Assembly (NCBI GenBank): GCA_015064155.1
Contig: SVST01000001.1
Coordinates: 117,637-181,636 of the forward strand
Reading direction: 5' to 3'
Length of the DNA: 64,000 nt
Origin: Oscillospiraceae bacterium
GTDB lineage: Bacteria > Bacillota > Clostridia > Oscillospirales > CAG-272
A program made the translations under genes and the position numbers. A model generated the notes under the pieces. The model made no database searches and was not told the DNA's origin. It saw nothing but the letters and a program-made list of their open reading frames with translations. Positions 17,282 through 25,241 of the stretch are shown in pieces (the first letter of the stretch is position 1; each line of letters opens with the position of its first letter).

Positions 17282-18055
17282 ATGTCGGAAAGCAGAAAGC
17301 CAAAGGAAACCGTGTTTCTGAATTTACATTTACAGGATCTCAATCCCTTGTTTTACGGGTGGCATGCTTGTCCCGCGGGGCATTCGTTTGGTCCTGCCAT
17401 CCGAAAATATACGCTGATCCACTACGTAACCAGGGGGAAGGGGCGCGTTTTTAAGGGAGAGAACACCTATGACGTGTCTGCCGGGCAGGCTTTCTTGATC
17501 TTGCCGGGCGAGATCGTAACCTACGTTGCCGACAAGCAATCTCCGTGGCATTATGAGTGGGTGGCATTTGACGGTTTGCTGTCCGAAAAATTCAAGGAAT
17601 TACCCACCGTTCTTTCCAATTTTCCAGGCGAACTGATCCGTCAGATTTGCGAGCTGTCGGGAGAGGAAAAGTCGGAATATCTTGCCGCGTCACTTCTGTT
17701 TCGGCTGTATGCCGAGCTGTTTGAAAACAAAAAGAGAGGGACGCATTACGTTCGCAAGGTGCAGGACTATATCCGTGCCTTGTATATGCAGCCGCTTTCG
17801 GTGGAGGACATTGCAACGCAAATGTCTTTGGATCGACGCTATCTTTCTCGGCTGTTCAAGCAGAAAACGGGGCAGACCGTGCAGGAATATCTGATTTCGG
17901 TTCGTATGGAGGAAGCCAAAAAGCTTTTGTTGCAGGGCGTTTCGGTGGAAAATACCGCTTTTTTGTGCGGCTATGAGGACACCTGCAATTTTTCGAAAAT
18001 GTTCAAGCGTCGTTTCGGTGTCAGCCCCTTGATTTGGAAAAAAGAGAATCAGTAA
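17282..18055 (+). CDS. AraC family transcriptional regulator
   Basis: A 257-aa regulator. The N-terminal cupin-like sensor domain covers about residues 20-150 (HYVTRGKGRVF, AGQAFLILPGE). The C-terminal double helix-turn-helix covers about 160-255: SVEDIATQMSLDRRYLSRLFKQ, then the second helix region ending in CGYEDTCNFSKMFKRRFGVSP, the AraC signature. The start has GGAGGAAAAGCG. It probably senses a sugar and controls the divergent GH4 gene. Confidence 0.92.
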   Translation: MSESRKPKETVFLNLHLQDLNPLFYGWHACPAGHSFGPAIRKYTLIHYVTRGKGRVFKGENTYDVSAGQAFLILPGEIVTYVADKQSPWHYEWVAFDGLLSEKFKELPTVLSNFPGELIRQICELSGEEKSEYLAASLLFRLYAELFENKKRGTHYVRKVQDYIRALYMQPLSVEDIATQMSLDRRYLSRLFKQKTGQTVQEYLISVRMEEAKKLLLQGVSVENTAFLCGYEDTCNFSKMFKRRFGVSPLIWKKENQ

Positions 18056-18060
18056 AAAGG

Positions 18061-18098
18061 ACCACGTACCCGATATGTCCGTCGGATACGTGGTATTT
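18061..18098. terminator. terminator between AraC gene and GH123-like gene
   Basis: ACCACGTA(C)CCGA and TCGGATACGTGGT form a stem, followed on the plus strand by ATTTTTATT. It lies between convergent genes. Confidence 0.75.
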
Positions 18099-18101
18099 TT
18101 A

Positions 18102-19820
18102 TTACGAATATTTTTCGATTTCGCGATTCAGTGCTTCGCGGAACGCAAGCATTTGTTCTCCGGAATCGGGGCAGGTAAACACCGTGATTTCTTCACCGAA
18201 GAAATCGGTGCAGAAGCGCACGGTTGCATCGTAGCCGATCAGCGATTCCAAGCGCAGCAAGGCGGCATAGTCGCTCATCGCGTCGCGCATCTGGATTTCG
18301 CGGATGGACGGTGCCACGCTCCGATCAAACAAGGGGTAAACAAGGTAGGAAACCGCAGGCATATTGCGATATCCGCAAGGGTCACACATGGGATCAAAGA
18401 TACCGTGACACATTCTGCCGTAATAGTAGTTATATCCCCAATGCAAAAAGCCCTTTGCACGGTATTTGTAAAGCTGAAGCCCCAGCATCCGTGTTTTCTG
18501 CGGAGAGGAGGTCAAAATGCGGTTGGAAAGTCCCTCGTCCAGGTGTCCTCCCGTGTAATACAGCATGAAATTTTCGCAACGTCCAAAGAAATCATCGGCA
18601 TTGTGCGTGGAAACGATCGGCATTTTGACAAGTCCGGCTTCATATAGGGAATAATTGGACAACGCATCCCCAACGGAATACTCGGCAAGCAGCTCCTTTA
18701 CGATGCTCCACGCGCGAGAGTAGGCGGGCGCATGCTCGGCACTCGGCTCGTCCGAAATGTGAAACAAAAGACGGTCGGAGATCCCAAGCTTTTTCGCAAA
18801 TGACAAAAATTCCGTAAGATATGCACGCAAAAAGCCTGCGTACGCGTCCCCGTCGGCGGGGTCGTCCCACGAGAACAGCCGCTTGTATTCTCCGTTTTCC
18901 GTGCCGTAAATATTGATGGCACTGGTGGCACCCCATTGAGAGAAGAGATGACAATGCTCAATATAGCGGATGCCGCACGAGAGAGCCAAGCGGATAAAAC
19001 GCTCAAGCAAGGAAAAATCAAAGCGATACGTACCGTTTTCGCGCGTCACCGACACCAGCTGTACGTTCTTTCGCTCCATACCGACGGGAACGTCAAGCGC
19101 GGGGGTGAATGCAGGGGTCAACAGCGCGGTCATGCCGTTTTTGACGGCATTTTTGACGTGCGCCTTCAACACCTCAAAATAGGCATCGGAATACAGCGGG
19201 AGATGATACAGATCGGCAAGGCAGTCATAGTGAAACCAGTTGGTGTAGAATAGGGGATTTTCGGGCAGGGAGGCGGCAACGACGTGCAGTGTCAGCTCGT
19301 GCGTTCGGATCAATTCGCCGTTTTTCAGCGATATGACGTCGATCTTTACGTTGCGGTCACCTGCCGCAAGCAGTTTTCGATCCTCGTTCAGGGTGATCAG
19401 CACACCGCCCGTTTTCACGCAGGAAACGTTCAAAAGATGCTTTTCTCCGGGCTCGTAGTAGGGAAGATGAGCGTCACCCGGCAGAATTTCGGGGTTGCTG
19501 CTTCTTTTCAGCAGCACGTCGGGGCAAACACCGTCCGAATCGATGCCGTCCTCGCAATCCTTGGCAGAAAAGGGAACGTACCCGATCTGATAAACCGCAG
19601 CATCCGCACCGTCACAGATGACACGGACGCTGATGGGAAGATCGGGTGTTTTTTCGTCCTCGGCTCTTTGATAGTTGGAACGGTAGCCAAGGCAAAACGA
19701 GATCGGCTCGTTTTGTAAGCAGCTGAGCCCTTTGATGCTTTCGGTTGGCAGGTCACCCGAGAAGATTCGCTTTTGCGAGGATGAAAGCCAGGTCAGAATT
19801 TCGGGAGTTGTTTTTTTCAC
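18102..19820 (-). CDS. DUF4091 / GH123-like glycoside hydrolase
   Basis: A 572-aa protein without a signal peptide. An N-terminal beta-rich region (residues 1-190) is followed by a TIM-barrel-like domain containing LLFHISDEPSAEH. The adjacent Asp-Glu is the catalytic pair expected of the GH123/DUF4091 group, which act on N-acetylated amino sugars by substrate assistance. The start is a GTG at 19820 with GAGGTATC 8 nt upstream; an ATG 29 codons earlier would overlap the DUF6472 gene and lacks a site. With GH4 and AraC nearby it suggests glycan use. Substrate unknown. Confidence 0.75.
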   Translation of the reverse strand: MKKTTPEILTWLSSSQKRIFSGDLPTESIKGLSCLQNEPISFCLGYRSNYQRAEDEKTPDLPISVRVICDGADAAVYQIGYVPFSAKDCEDGIDSDGVCPDVLLKRSSNPEILPGDAHLPYYEPGEKHLLNVSCVKTGGVLITLNEDRKLLAAGDRNVKIDVISLKNGELIRTHELTLHVVAASLPENPLFYTNWFHYDCLADLYHLPLYSDAYFEVLKAHVKNAVKNGMTALLTPAFTPALDVPVGMERKNVQLVSVTRENGTYRFDFSLLERFIRLALSCGIRYIEHCHLFSQWGATSAINIYGTENGEYKRLFSWDDPADGDAYAGFLRAYLTEFLSFAKKLGISDRLLFHISDEPSAEHAPAYSRAWSIVKELLAEYSVGDALSNYSLYEAGLVKMPIVSTHNADDFFGRCENFMLYYTGGHLDEGLSNRILTSSPQKTRMLGLQLYKYRAKGFLHWGYNYYYGRMCHGIFDPMCDPCGYRNMPAVSYLVYPLFDRSVAPSIREIQMRDAMSDYAALLRLESLIGYDATVRFCTDFFGEEITVFTCPDSGEQMLAFREALNREIEKYS

Positions 19821-19872
19821 TGTAAGATACCTCGATTTTTCAAAATGTGTGAGAAGTGTTTCTCTGATCGGT

Positions 19873-20070
19873 TCAGTTTTGTTTTTGGACGCTTTTGTAT
19901 TCGTCATAGAAGCGGTAATAGGGGCATCCGCGTGTGTTTCCCGCTAAAAAACGCGCCATTTCGTCCTGGTCCAGGTTCATGGTGCAAACGTAGCAGTCAT
20001 AGTCCTCGTCGTAGTCAAAAAATACGCAGGACTCGCAGTTTCCCAATTCGGTTGTGTTCTTTGGTGCCAT
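19873..20070 (-). CDS. DUF6472 family mini-protein
   Basis: A 65-aa acidic protein with four Cys: NCESCVFFDYDEDYDCYVC, then MNLDQDEMARFL and GCPYYRFYDEY. This pattern matches a small clostridial family of unknown function (DUF6472), probably metal-binding. The start MAPKNTTE has GGAGAACCGCT upstream. It lies 52 bp ahead of the GH123-like gene on the same strand. Confidence 0.8.
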   Translation of the reverse strand: MAPKNTTELGNCESCVFFDYDEDYDCYVCTMNLDQDEMARFLAGNTRGCPYYRFYDEYKSVQKQN

Positions 20071-20203
20071 AGCGGTTCTCCTTCCGAGAAAATCAACTCT
20101 ATTATACAAGATGAACGTGAAAAAGTAAATAGCCTTTCCGTATTTTGTAGCACAAGATTTTCTGCTTTTTGCAGCGGCAAGAGCTCTTTCCCAGTTTCTC
20201 CCA

Positions 20204-20234
20204 TGAATAGGAAAGAACCCCCCACGGCAATACT
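20204..20234 (+). promoter_or_regulatory. forespore-type (sigma-F/sigma-G) promoter of sigG
   Basis: TGAATA at 20204-20209, a 16-bp spacer, and GGCAATACT at 20226-20234. The second block fits the sigma-F -10 pattern (GGnnAnAnT), and the first matches the -35 shared by sigma-F and sigma-G. No sigma-A promoter is seen upstream of sigG. This is the control expected for this gene in Bacillus and Clostridium. Confidence 0.65.
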
Positions 20235-20264
20235 TTTTTTGGAAACAAGAAACGGGGGAACGAG

Positions 20265-21038
20265 ATGTACTACAATAAGGTGGAAATATGCGGTGTCAAC
20301 ACGTCAAAATTAAAGGTTCTCAACGACGAGGAAAAGCGGGAGCTTCTGATTCGCTCGCACAACGGGGACGAGGCGGCGCGTCAGGAGCTGATCAGCGGAA
20401 ATTTGCGCTTGGTGCTGTCGATCGTCCAGCGGTTCACGGGGAGAAAAGAGAATATGGACGATCTGTTTCAGGTTGGATGCATCGGGCTTGTTAAGGCGGT
20501 GGATCATTTCAACATCGAGCTGGACGTCAAGTTTTCCACCTATGCCGTTCCGATGATCATCGGGGAGATCCGACGCTATTTGCGCGATAACAATGCCATT
20601 CGGATCAGTCGGTCGGTGCGGGAGCTTGCCTACCGAGCCTTGCAGACGCGCGAGGAATTGATTGCCGCCACGCAAAAGGAGCCCACGGTGGATGCGATTG
20701 CCGAGCGACTTGGCGAAAAGCGCGAGGCGGTGATGCATGCGATGGAGGCAATCGTCGAGCCGATTTCTTTATACGAGCCGGTTTTTAACGACAACGGTGA
20801 CGCGTTGTATCTGATGGATCAGCTTTCGGACACCAGCGGCGGGGACGAGGTATGGCTGGAGAATATCATGCTCAAGGAGGCACTGAAATGCCTGAACGAG
20901 CGCGAAAAAAAGATTATCAATCTGCGCTTTTATAAAAACAAAACGCAAATGGAGATTGCAGAGGAGATCGGTATTTCTCAGGCGCAGGTGTCGCGCTTGG
21001 AGAAAGCAACGCTGGAAAAGATCAGAAAGCATTTGTAA
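20265..21038 (+). CDS. sigG: RNA polymerase sporulation sigma factor SigG
   Basis: Late forespore sigma factor, 257 aa. The opening NKVEICGVNTSKLKVL is the SigG signature and separates it from SigF. Region 2 is LVLSIVQRF...DDLFQVGCIGLVKAVD; the block VKFSTYAVPMIIGEIRRYLRD covers 2.3-2.4 and is near-invariant in SigF/SigG. Region 4 is KTQMEIAEEIGISQAQVSRLEK. GGGGGAACGAG precedes the ATG. There is no spoIIG-type partner next to it. With the PdaA-type enzyme it is the strongest sign of endospore formation. Confidence 0.96.
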   Translation: MYYNKVEICGVNTSKLKVLNDEEKRELLIRSHNGDEAARQELISGNLRLVLSIVQRFTGRKENMDDLFQVGCIGLVKAVDHFNIELDVKFSTYAVPMIIGEIRRYLRDNNAIRISRSVRELAYRALQTREELIAATQKEPTVDAIAERLGEKREAVMHAMEAIVEPISLYEPVFNDNGDALYLMDQLSDTSGGDEVWLENIMLKEALKCLNEREKKIINLRFYKNKTQMEIAEEIGISQAQVSRLEKATLEKIRKHL

Positions 21039-21129
21039 CACGAAAGCGAGGAGCCGATGCGCGATTCCGCGCCGTGCGGCGTACATAGCGGTATTTTGCG
21101 ATAAAATCCGTTTTTTTGAAAATGTGGGG

Positions 21130-21158
21130 TTTACAAACCGAAAAAAGTGTGTTACAAT
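21130..21158 (+). promoter_or_regulatory. sigma-A promoter of the 6S-like RNA
   Basis: TTTACA, 17 bp, TACAAT. Transcription would start near 21165, immediately before the closing stem of the folded RNA. Confidence 0.8.
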
Positions 21159-21164
21159 GAAGCT

Positions 21165-21378
21165 TGCCAAACAAAAACGAATAACGATCCATGGGTGAAC
21201 TCTCTGTTTTTTGATAGAGGGCTTTTTGCCTACCCTGTTTTACGGTAGCAGTTGAATTTAGCAAAAACGCAAAATCCGCAGCTATCATGGTGAGTGATAC
21301 CCATAATCGTTGCTTTTGTTTGGCGACAATTGGAGCTTGCGTTTTTCGGTGCGCCGGCTTCGGTTGGCGCACCTTTTT
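21165..21378 (+). ncRNA. ssrS: structured RNA, candidate 6S RNA
   Basis: The region between sigG and the next gene holds no convincing ORF but has a promoter, a terminator and a long-range fold. The 5' end (21166-21176, GCCAAACAAAA) pairs with 21314-21324 (TTTTGTTTGGC). Inside it AACGAT/ATCGTT and ATGGGT/ACCCAT extend the stem; then ACTC/GAGT, GATAG/CTATC and TTTTTGC/GCAAAAA continue it past bubbles; and CTACC/GGTAG forms a small inner hairpin. A single rod with a central bubble and about 160-180 nt mature length is the architecture of 6S RNA, which binds sigma-A holoenzyme. The call is from structure and length, not from sequence matching; another structured RNA is possible. Confidence 0.6.
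21348..21378 (+). terminator. terminator of the 6S-like RNA
   Basis: GGTGCGCC and GGCGCACC form an 8-bp GC-rich stem closed by a 10-nt loop, followed by TTTTT. No separate promoter is evident for the lipoprotein gene starting 43 bp later. Confidence 0.85.
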
Positions 21379-21420
21379 GGTTTTTACCGAAAAAAGATTA
21401 CTGCTTTAAGGAGAAAAAAC

Positions 21421-22692
21421 ATGACTGCAAAAAACAACATTTTCAGAACGCTGAGCTTGGCGTTGGCATTGCTTTTGTGCCTTTCCTTACTTGCTGCATG
21501 CGGCAATACTGAGGACGGGAAACAAGATACGACCGATACCATTACCTCTGATCTGCCTGTAAGTTCGGAAACCCCTGTAAGCTCGGAAACCCCTGTAAGC
21601 TCGGAAACCCCTGCAACTTCGGAATCCCCTGTAAGCTCGGAAACGCCTGCAACCTCCGAAACCCCTGCAACCTCCGAAACGCCTGCAACCTCCGAAACAC
21701 CTGCAACCTCCGAAACACCTGCAACCTCCGAAACGCCTGCAACCTCCGATATCCCAACCCTTGAGGATCCGGACGCTTCGGAAGAACAAAAATATTTGAA
21801 TGCTTGCAATCTCTTGAATCAAAACAAGATTACCGAAGCCTATGCACTTTTGGCAACAATCAAGGACTATGCACCGGCAAAAGCAAAGCTTGCAAACTTC
21901 TTCTATGCACCGAAGAAGGTCTCTGAAACTGTTATTTCTACGAGTTATGGGACTCCCAGTATGTCATCCAGCGAATACAAATATGATGCCAACGGAAATA
22001 TTGTGGAGATCAAGCAAGGCAGCGTAACCGCAATGCTGATCTATGATGCGAACGGCAATTTGCTGTCGGGGTGCGAGGTCACGAGTCCTAACGGTAAAAA
22101 TATTTTATATACCTACGATACGAATGGTGTACTGATCAAAACGGTTGATAGTTACGGTAAAGAAAAAACCTATGAGTACAACGAAAAGGGCTTGCTTTCT
22201 AAAGTATATTGGAACTATGGGGACAGCAGCATGGACAATTATGTTGATACGTACGAATATGAGTTTTATGCCGACGGAACGGTAAAAACAATGCTCCACA
22301 AAGAGGACCCGAGCTATATGTTTGATCCGATGGCAACGCTTTATACGTATGATGAAAGCGGCAGATTGATTGGCATTCGGGAAACGCTTGTAACCAATCC
22401 CGATTCCGATGATGGACCTATGATAACAACCTTGACGTACGGCGCGTATGGACTTGCTTCTGTTCAACGCGGGTTCCGTGATGCCAAAGCCAATATCACG
22501 TATACTTATGACAGCAACGGTGCAATAACGCGTGTGGATTGTAGCGAATATGATGGCGATGCGTTGTCCTGCACGTATATCTACACGTTTGAGGGCAATC
22601 AACTGTTTTACAATGAAAACACCGCTGCGCATGACAATGCGGCACGTTTGTATCAAGCGCATCCAGATGAACTGATGTCTTATCTGTCTTAA
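21421..22692 (+). CDS. lipoprotein with Ser/Thr/Pro repeat stalk and YD-like repeats
   Basis: A 423-aa surface lipoprotein. The signal peptide ends in the lipobox LLAAC (Cys24). Residues 46-111 are eleven near-identical six-residue units (PVSSET, PATSET), which would make an extended, possibly O-glycosylated stalk. A short helical segment follows, then several YD-type repeats (YKYDANGNIVEI, LIYDANGNLLSG, LYTYDTNGVLIK, YEYNEKGLLSK) typical of the Rhs/teneurin beta-cocoon family, but too few for a full shell. AAGGAGAAAAAAC precedes the ATG. Function unknown; it may bind carbohydrate or a partner. Confidence 0.85.
   Translation: MTAKNNIFRTLSLALALLLCLSLLAACGNTEDGKQDTTDTITSDLPVSSETPVSSETPVSSETPATSESPVSSETPATSETPATSETPATSETPATSETPATSETPATSDIPTLEDPDASEEQKYLNACNLLNQNKITEAYALLATIKDYAPAKAKLANFFYAPKKVSETVISTSYGTPSMSSSEYKYDANGNIVEIKQGSVTAMLIYDANGNLLSGCEVTSPNGKNILYTYDTNGVLIKTVDSYGKEKTYEYNEKGLLSKVYWNYGDSSMDNYVDTYEYEFYADGTVKTMLHKEDPSYMFDPMATLYTYDESGRLIGIRETLVTNPDSDDGPMITTLTYGAYGLASVQRGFRDAKANITYTYDSNGAITRVDCSEYDGDALSCTYIYTFEGNQLFYNENTAAHDNAARLYQAHPDELMSYLS
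21556..21753 (+). repeat. 18-bp minisatellite in the lipoprotein gene
   Basis: Eleven tandem copies of an 18-bp unit encode PVSSET or PATSET. The five or six 3'-most copies are nearly identical, which suggests recent slippage. Confidence 0.9.
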
Positions 22693-22713
22693 TACAATCT
22701 TTGCAGAAAAGCA

Positions 22714-22740
22714 GGGGAGAGCCTACCGTTGGTTCTCCCC
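22714..22740. terminator. hairpin between convergent genes
   Basis: GGGGAGA and TCTCCCC form a stem (with inner CC/GG pairs) between the YD lipoprotein gene and the bile-salt-hydrolase-like gene; the T tract on the plus strand is short. Confidence 0.6.
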
Positions 22741-22745
22741 GTTTC

Positions 22746-23696
22746 TTATCCTTTCTGCAACATCACCGCATTTTCTCCCTCAACACACATTTCCGAAAAC
22801 GAATAGCACCCGATTTTCAACGATTCCGCCTCTTTTTTGTAAAAAATACCCTGTGTGAGGTCTGCGCAAACCGAATAGAGCGTGTGGTGCGGCTGATCGC
22901 GGAGTCCCGTGACACTTCCATAGATCGGTGCTACAGCCGATAGAATTTGAAAGCAGGTTGCCGCATTTGCTTCGTCTTTTGCAAGTGGGCTTGCCTTGTC
23001 AACCAGCCAAGCCGCGCGCAAAAAACGAGCCGATGAGGTGTAGCCTCCGGGGAGCACCGCAGAATCTGCAGCAAGTCCCGCAGAGGATTCCCCAAAGGAT
23101 TCCAAAAGATCGGGCAAATTTGGGACAAACTCTGCTTGCGGCAACTGTGCCCATGCCGCGAGGTGATAGGGAAAAGGCGGGTTGTTTGTCAGCACGTGCA
23201 AGGGATTTTCAAACACCGCGCCCCCTTTTTGCGTCCACTCCAAAACGAGCGAACGCTCCCCGTCGGTAACAAACCAATGTAGCGGCGCGGCGGGCAGCTC
23301 CTCGCAAAAGGCATCCCCCATGAGGTTGAGTGATTCCAAGGCGGTCTTGGCTTCGTCCACCGTGGCACAGCTCCCCAAAACCCACGGGATCAATTCAAAG
23401 GTGGTGAGATTGTTTTTGTCGGGTCGGAGCGCATCGGAAAACCGCGCGTTGCCCACGAAATGCAACCCCGCCATGGCAAGCCCCTTTTCGTTGATTGCTT
23501 CCGCATAAAGAGGGAAGCCGTCACGAACGGTTGCCGTCCCCAACAGCGCATAGCAAAGAGCGCGTGCGTTTCCATGTCGCAGATCAAGTCGGTAGCCGCG
23601 CGGGGTAAGCACGGTTGATTCACCGAAATGATCCTCCAAGTCAAGATTTCTGCCGAAATATCGGTTGTTCAGGGTGAGTCCGATTGCCGTACACAT
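22746..23696 (-). CDS. choloylglycine hydrolase family protein (bile salt hydrolase / penicillin V acylase-like)
   Basis: Ntn-hydrolase of 316 aa that would cut an amide bond of conjugated bile salts or a related linear amide. After removal of Met1, Cys2 becomes the nucleophile (MCTAIGL). Arg16 and Asp19 in GRNLDLE, an Asn pair in LTNNPPFPYHL, and the Arg in LPGGYTSSARFLRAA match the bile salt hydrolase active-site set. There is no signal peptide. Bile salt or another substrate cannot be told from sequence alone. It is monocistronic, with a 5' flank facing the 23828 gene. Confidence 0.88.
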   Translation of the reverse strand: MCTAIGLTLNNRYFGRNLDLEDHFGESTVLTPRGYRLDLRHGNARALCYALLGTATVRDGFPLYAEAINEKGLAMAGLHFVGNARFSDALRPDKNNLTTFELIPWVLGSCATVDEAKTALESLNLMGDAFCEELPAAPLHWFVTDGERSLVLEWTQKGGAVFENPLHVLTNNPPFPYHLAAWAQLPQAEFVPNLPDLLESFGESSAGLAADSAVLPGGYTSSARFLRAAWLVDKASPLAKDEANAATCFQILSAVAPIYGSVTGLRDQPHHTLYSVCADLTQGIFYKKEAESLKIGCYSFSEMCVEGENAVMLQKG

Positions 23697-23768
23697 ACAA
23701 GCCTCCTTTTTCGTTTGTCAATTAGTCTTTCCGAAAGGAAGATTTGTATGCAAAATGCGTTGTGCTAC

Positions 23769-23797
23769 TTGAATTTGTCGGCACGTTGTGCTATAAT
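23769..23797 (+). promoter_or_regulatory. promoter for the 23828 gene
   Basis: TTGAAT and TATAAT with a 17-bp spacer; the ATG lies 31 bp downstream. Confidence 0.75.
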
Positions 23798-23827
23798 GGA
23801 AAAAAACAGCAAAGCGAGGAATCTGTT

Positions 23828-24940
23828 ATGTATTTTCGCAATCCGATCGCAGGTGTGATGATCTGCTTGACCGATGAGAAGATCGCGGCAGGGAAGAACG
23901 TCGTTCACTGCGAGATCGAAGCCCCCGAGGATCACAAGGTGACCGTAAACGGCATTTCTTGTACGTATATCGATGGATGCTGGCGCGTGGACGTGCCGCT
24001 TGATGCAAAGCGGTTGGAGCTTGTTGCGCGCGACGAAACCACGGGCGAGCAGGCACACAGCCACGTGTGGCGGTTGTACACCCCGAAAAAGGTCTACCGT
24101 CTTTCGATTGACGACGGCGTGTGGTTTTTGCAGGATATTGCCAAGAATCAGGACCGTTACCAAAGCATTTTTGAAAACCCCTATCTTGCACTTTTGCGCC
24201 GCTTGCACGAAGAATACGGCACGAAGTTTCACATCAATATTTACTACACCTGTCCCGAGCACGGCGGATTTTCCTTGCCCGAGCTTTCTGATTGCTTCAA
24301 AGCCGAGTGGCAGAGCGTGAACGATTGGATGACGCTTTCGTTCCACGCCAAGGCGAATAACCCCGGTTATCCCTATTCCAATGCCGACCGAAAGACGGTT
24401 TTTGAGGATTGCAAGGCGGTGATGGATGAGATCGAGCGTTTTGTGGGCTATCGCGGTGCGGTGACCACGTTGCATTTTGCAGAAACATCGGCTGAGGGTG
24501 TACGCGGATTGTACGATTGCGGCGTGCGTGCGCTGCTGGGTGACTTCTCCTTTAACAAAAACGGGGAGATTCAGCTTTGTTATTTTGCAAGCCGCGAGCA
24601 GTTTGACGCGGTGCGTAACTATTGCTTTTGGAAGAATCCCGAAACCGATATGATCATGTTCCCGTGTGACACGGTTCTCAACTGTATGCCGCCCGAGGAG
24701 ATCCGCAAAGAGATGGCATGGTTTGACGAGCAGTACCCCGACCGCAGCTTTGTTGATATCCTAATCCATGAGCAGTATTTCTACGAGGATTACAAGGTAA
24801 AAGACCGCAGCTACTACCTGCCCGATTATGAAGCCCGTATGCGTGCAGGTATTGAGTGGTGTATTGAGCACGGTTACGTCCCGGGGCTTGTCAAAGATAT
24901 CATCGATTTCAACGACCCCGATCTTGTGACCCCGAGATGA
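23828..24940 (+). CDS. polysaccharide-deacetylase-like protein of unknown function
   Basis: A 370-aa cytoplasmic protein. The first 85 residues look like a beta-sandwich (CEIEAPEDHKVTVNGI). The rest reads like a NodB-type barrel: LSIDDGVWFLQDI (Asp pair near its start), then FHINIYYTCP, WMTLSFHAKANN, and TLHFAETS with candidate metal histidines, and ILIHEQYFYEDY near the end. It is not a standard CE4 enzyme, and I do not recognise a characterised homologue. It has its own promoter and a GCGAGGA ribosome binding site. Confidence 0.7.
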   Translation: MYFRNPIAGVMICLTDEKIAAGKNVVHCEIEAPEDHKVTVNGISCTYIDGCWRVDVPLDAKRLELVARDETTGEQAHSHVWRLYTPKKVYRLSIDDGVWFLQDIAKNQDRYQSIFENPYLALLRRLHEEYGTKFHINIYYTCPEHGGFSLPELSDCFKAEWQSVNDWMTLSFHAKANNPGYPYSNADRKTVFEDCKAVMDEIERFVGYRGAVTTLHFAETSAEGVRGLYDCGVRALLGDFSFNKNGEIQLCYFASREQFDAVRNYCFWKNPETDMIMFPCDTVLNCMPPEEIRKEMAWFDEQYPDRSFVDILIHEQYFYEDYKVKDRSYYLPDYEARMRAGIEWCIEHGYVPGLVKDIIDFNDPDLVTPR

Positions 24941-24964
24941 TTTTTTGATGAAGAGGATTTGTTT

Positions 24965-25110
24965 ATGGAGGGGAGAGGGACTTTTCGGAAAAAGTCCCTC
25001 TCCCCTCCATACCACCCCTTACCCCAAAACCTTTACAAAAGAACGAGCGACGGACGAACCGCTAAACACGGCTCGCCCGTCGCTCGTTCTGCAAACGCTT
25101 TCGCGTTTGC
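24965..25110. repeat. cluster of three inverted repeats in a 301-bp intergenic region
   Basis: Three hairpins in a row: a 20-bp stem (ATGGAGGGGAGAGGGACTTT and its complement, 24965-25010); GAACGAGCGACGG (25041-25053) with its complement at 25077-25089; and GCAAACGC/GCGTTTGC (25091-25110). The first may end the 23828 transcript, although no T tract follows it. The second and third carry no poly-T and look like intergenic repeat remnants. The remaining sequence of the gap holds only the promoter of the next gene. Confidence 0.7.
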
Positions 25111-25161
25111 AATGGCGGTTGGTTTTATAATGAAAGTAGGGGGATTTTTATACGTTTAAGG

Positions 25162-25190
25162 TTGACTTTTGGAAAAATATGTGGTAGAAT
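25162..25190 (+). promoter_or_regulatory. promoter for the leucine-rich-repeat lipoprotein
   Basis: TTGACT and TAGAAT with a 17-bp spacer; a leader of about 45 nt ends in AAGGAGAAAAGAC. Confidence 0.75.
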
Positions 25191-25241
25191 CATTTTGGAA
25201 ATGTAGGGGTGTTTCCGATTTTCAATGCAAGGAGAAAAGAC

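Noticed and set aside
21384..21822. Repetitive minus-strand frames (GGCRRF-type repeats) opposite the 18-bp minisatellite
   Set aside because: They are only the complement of the repeat that encodes PVSSET units; no start signal.
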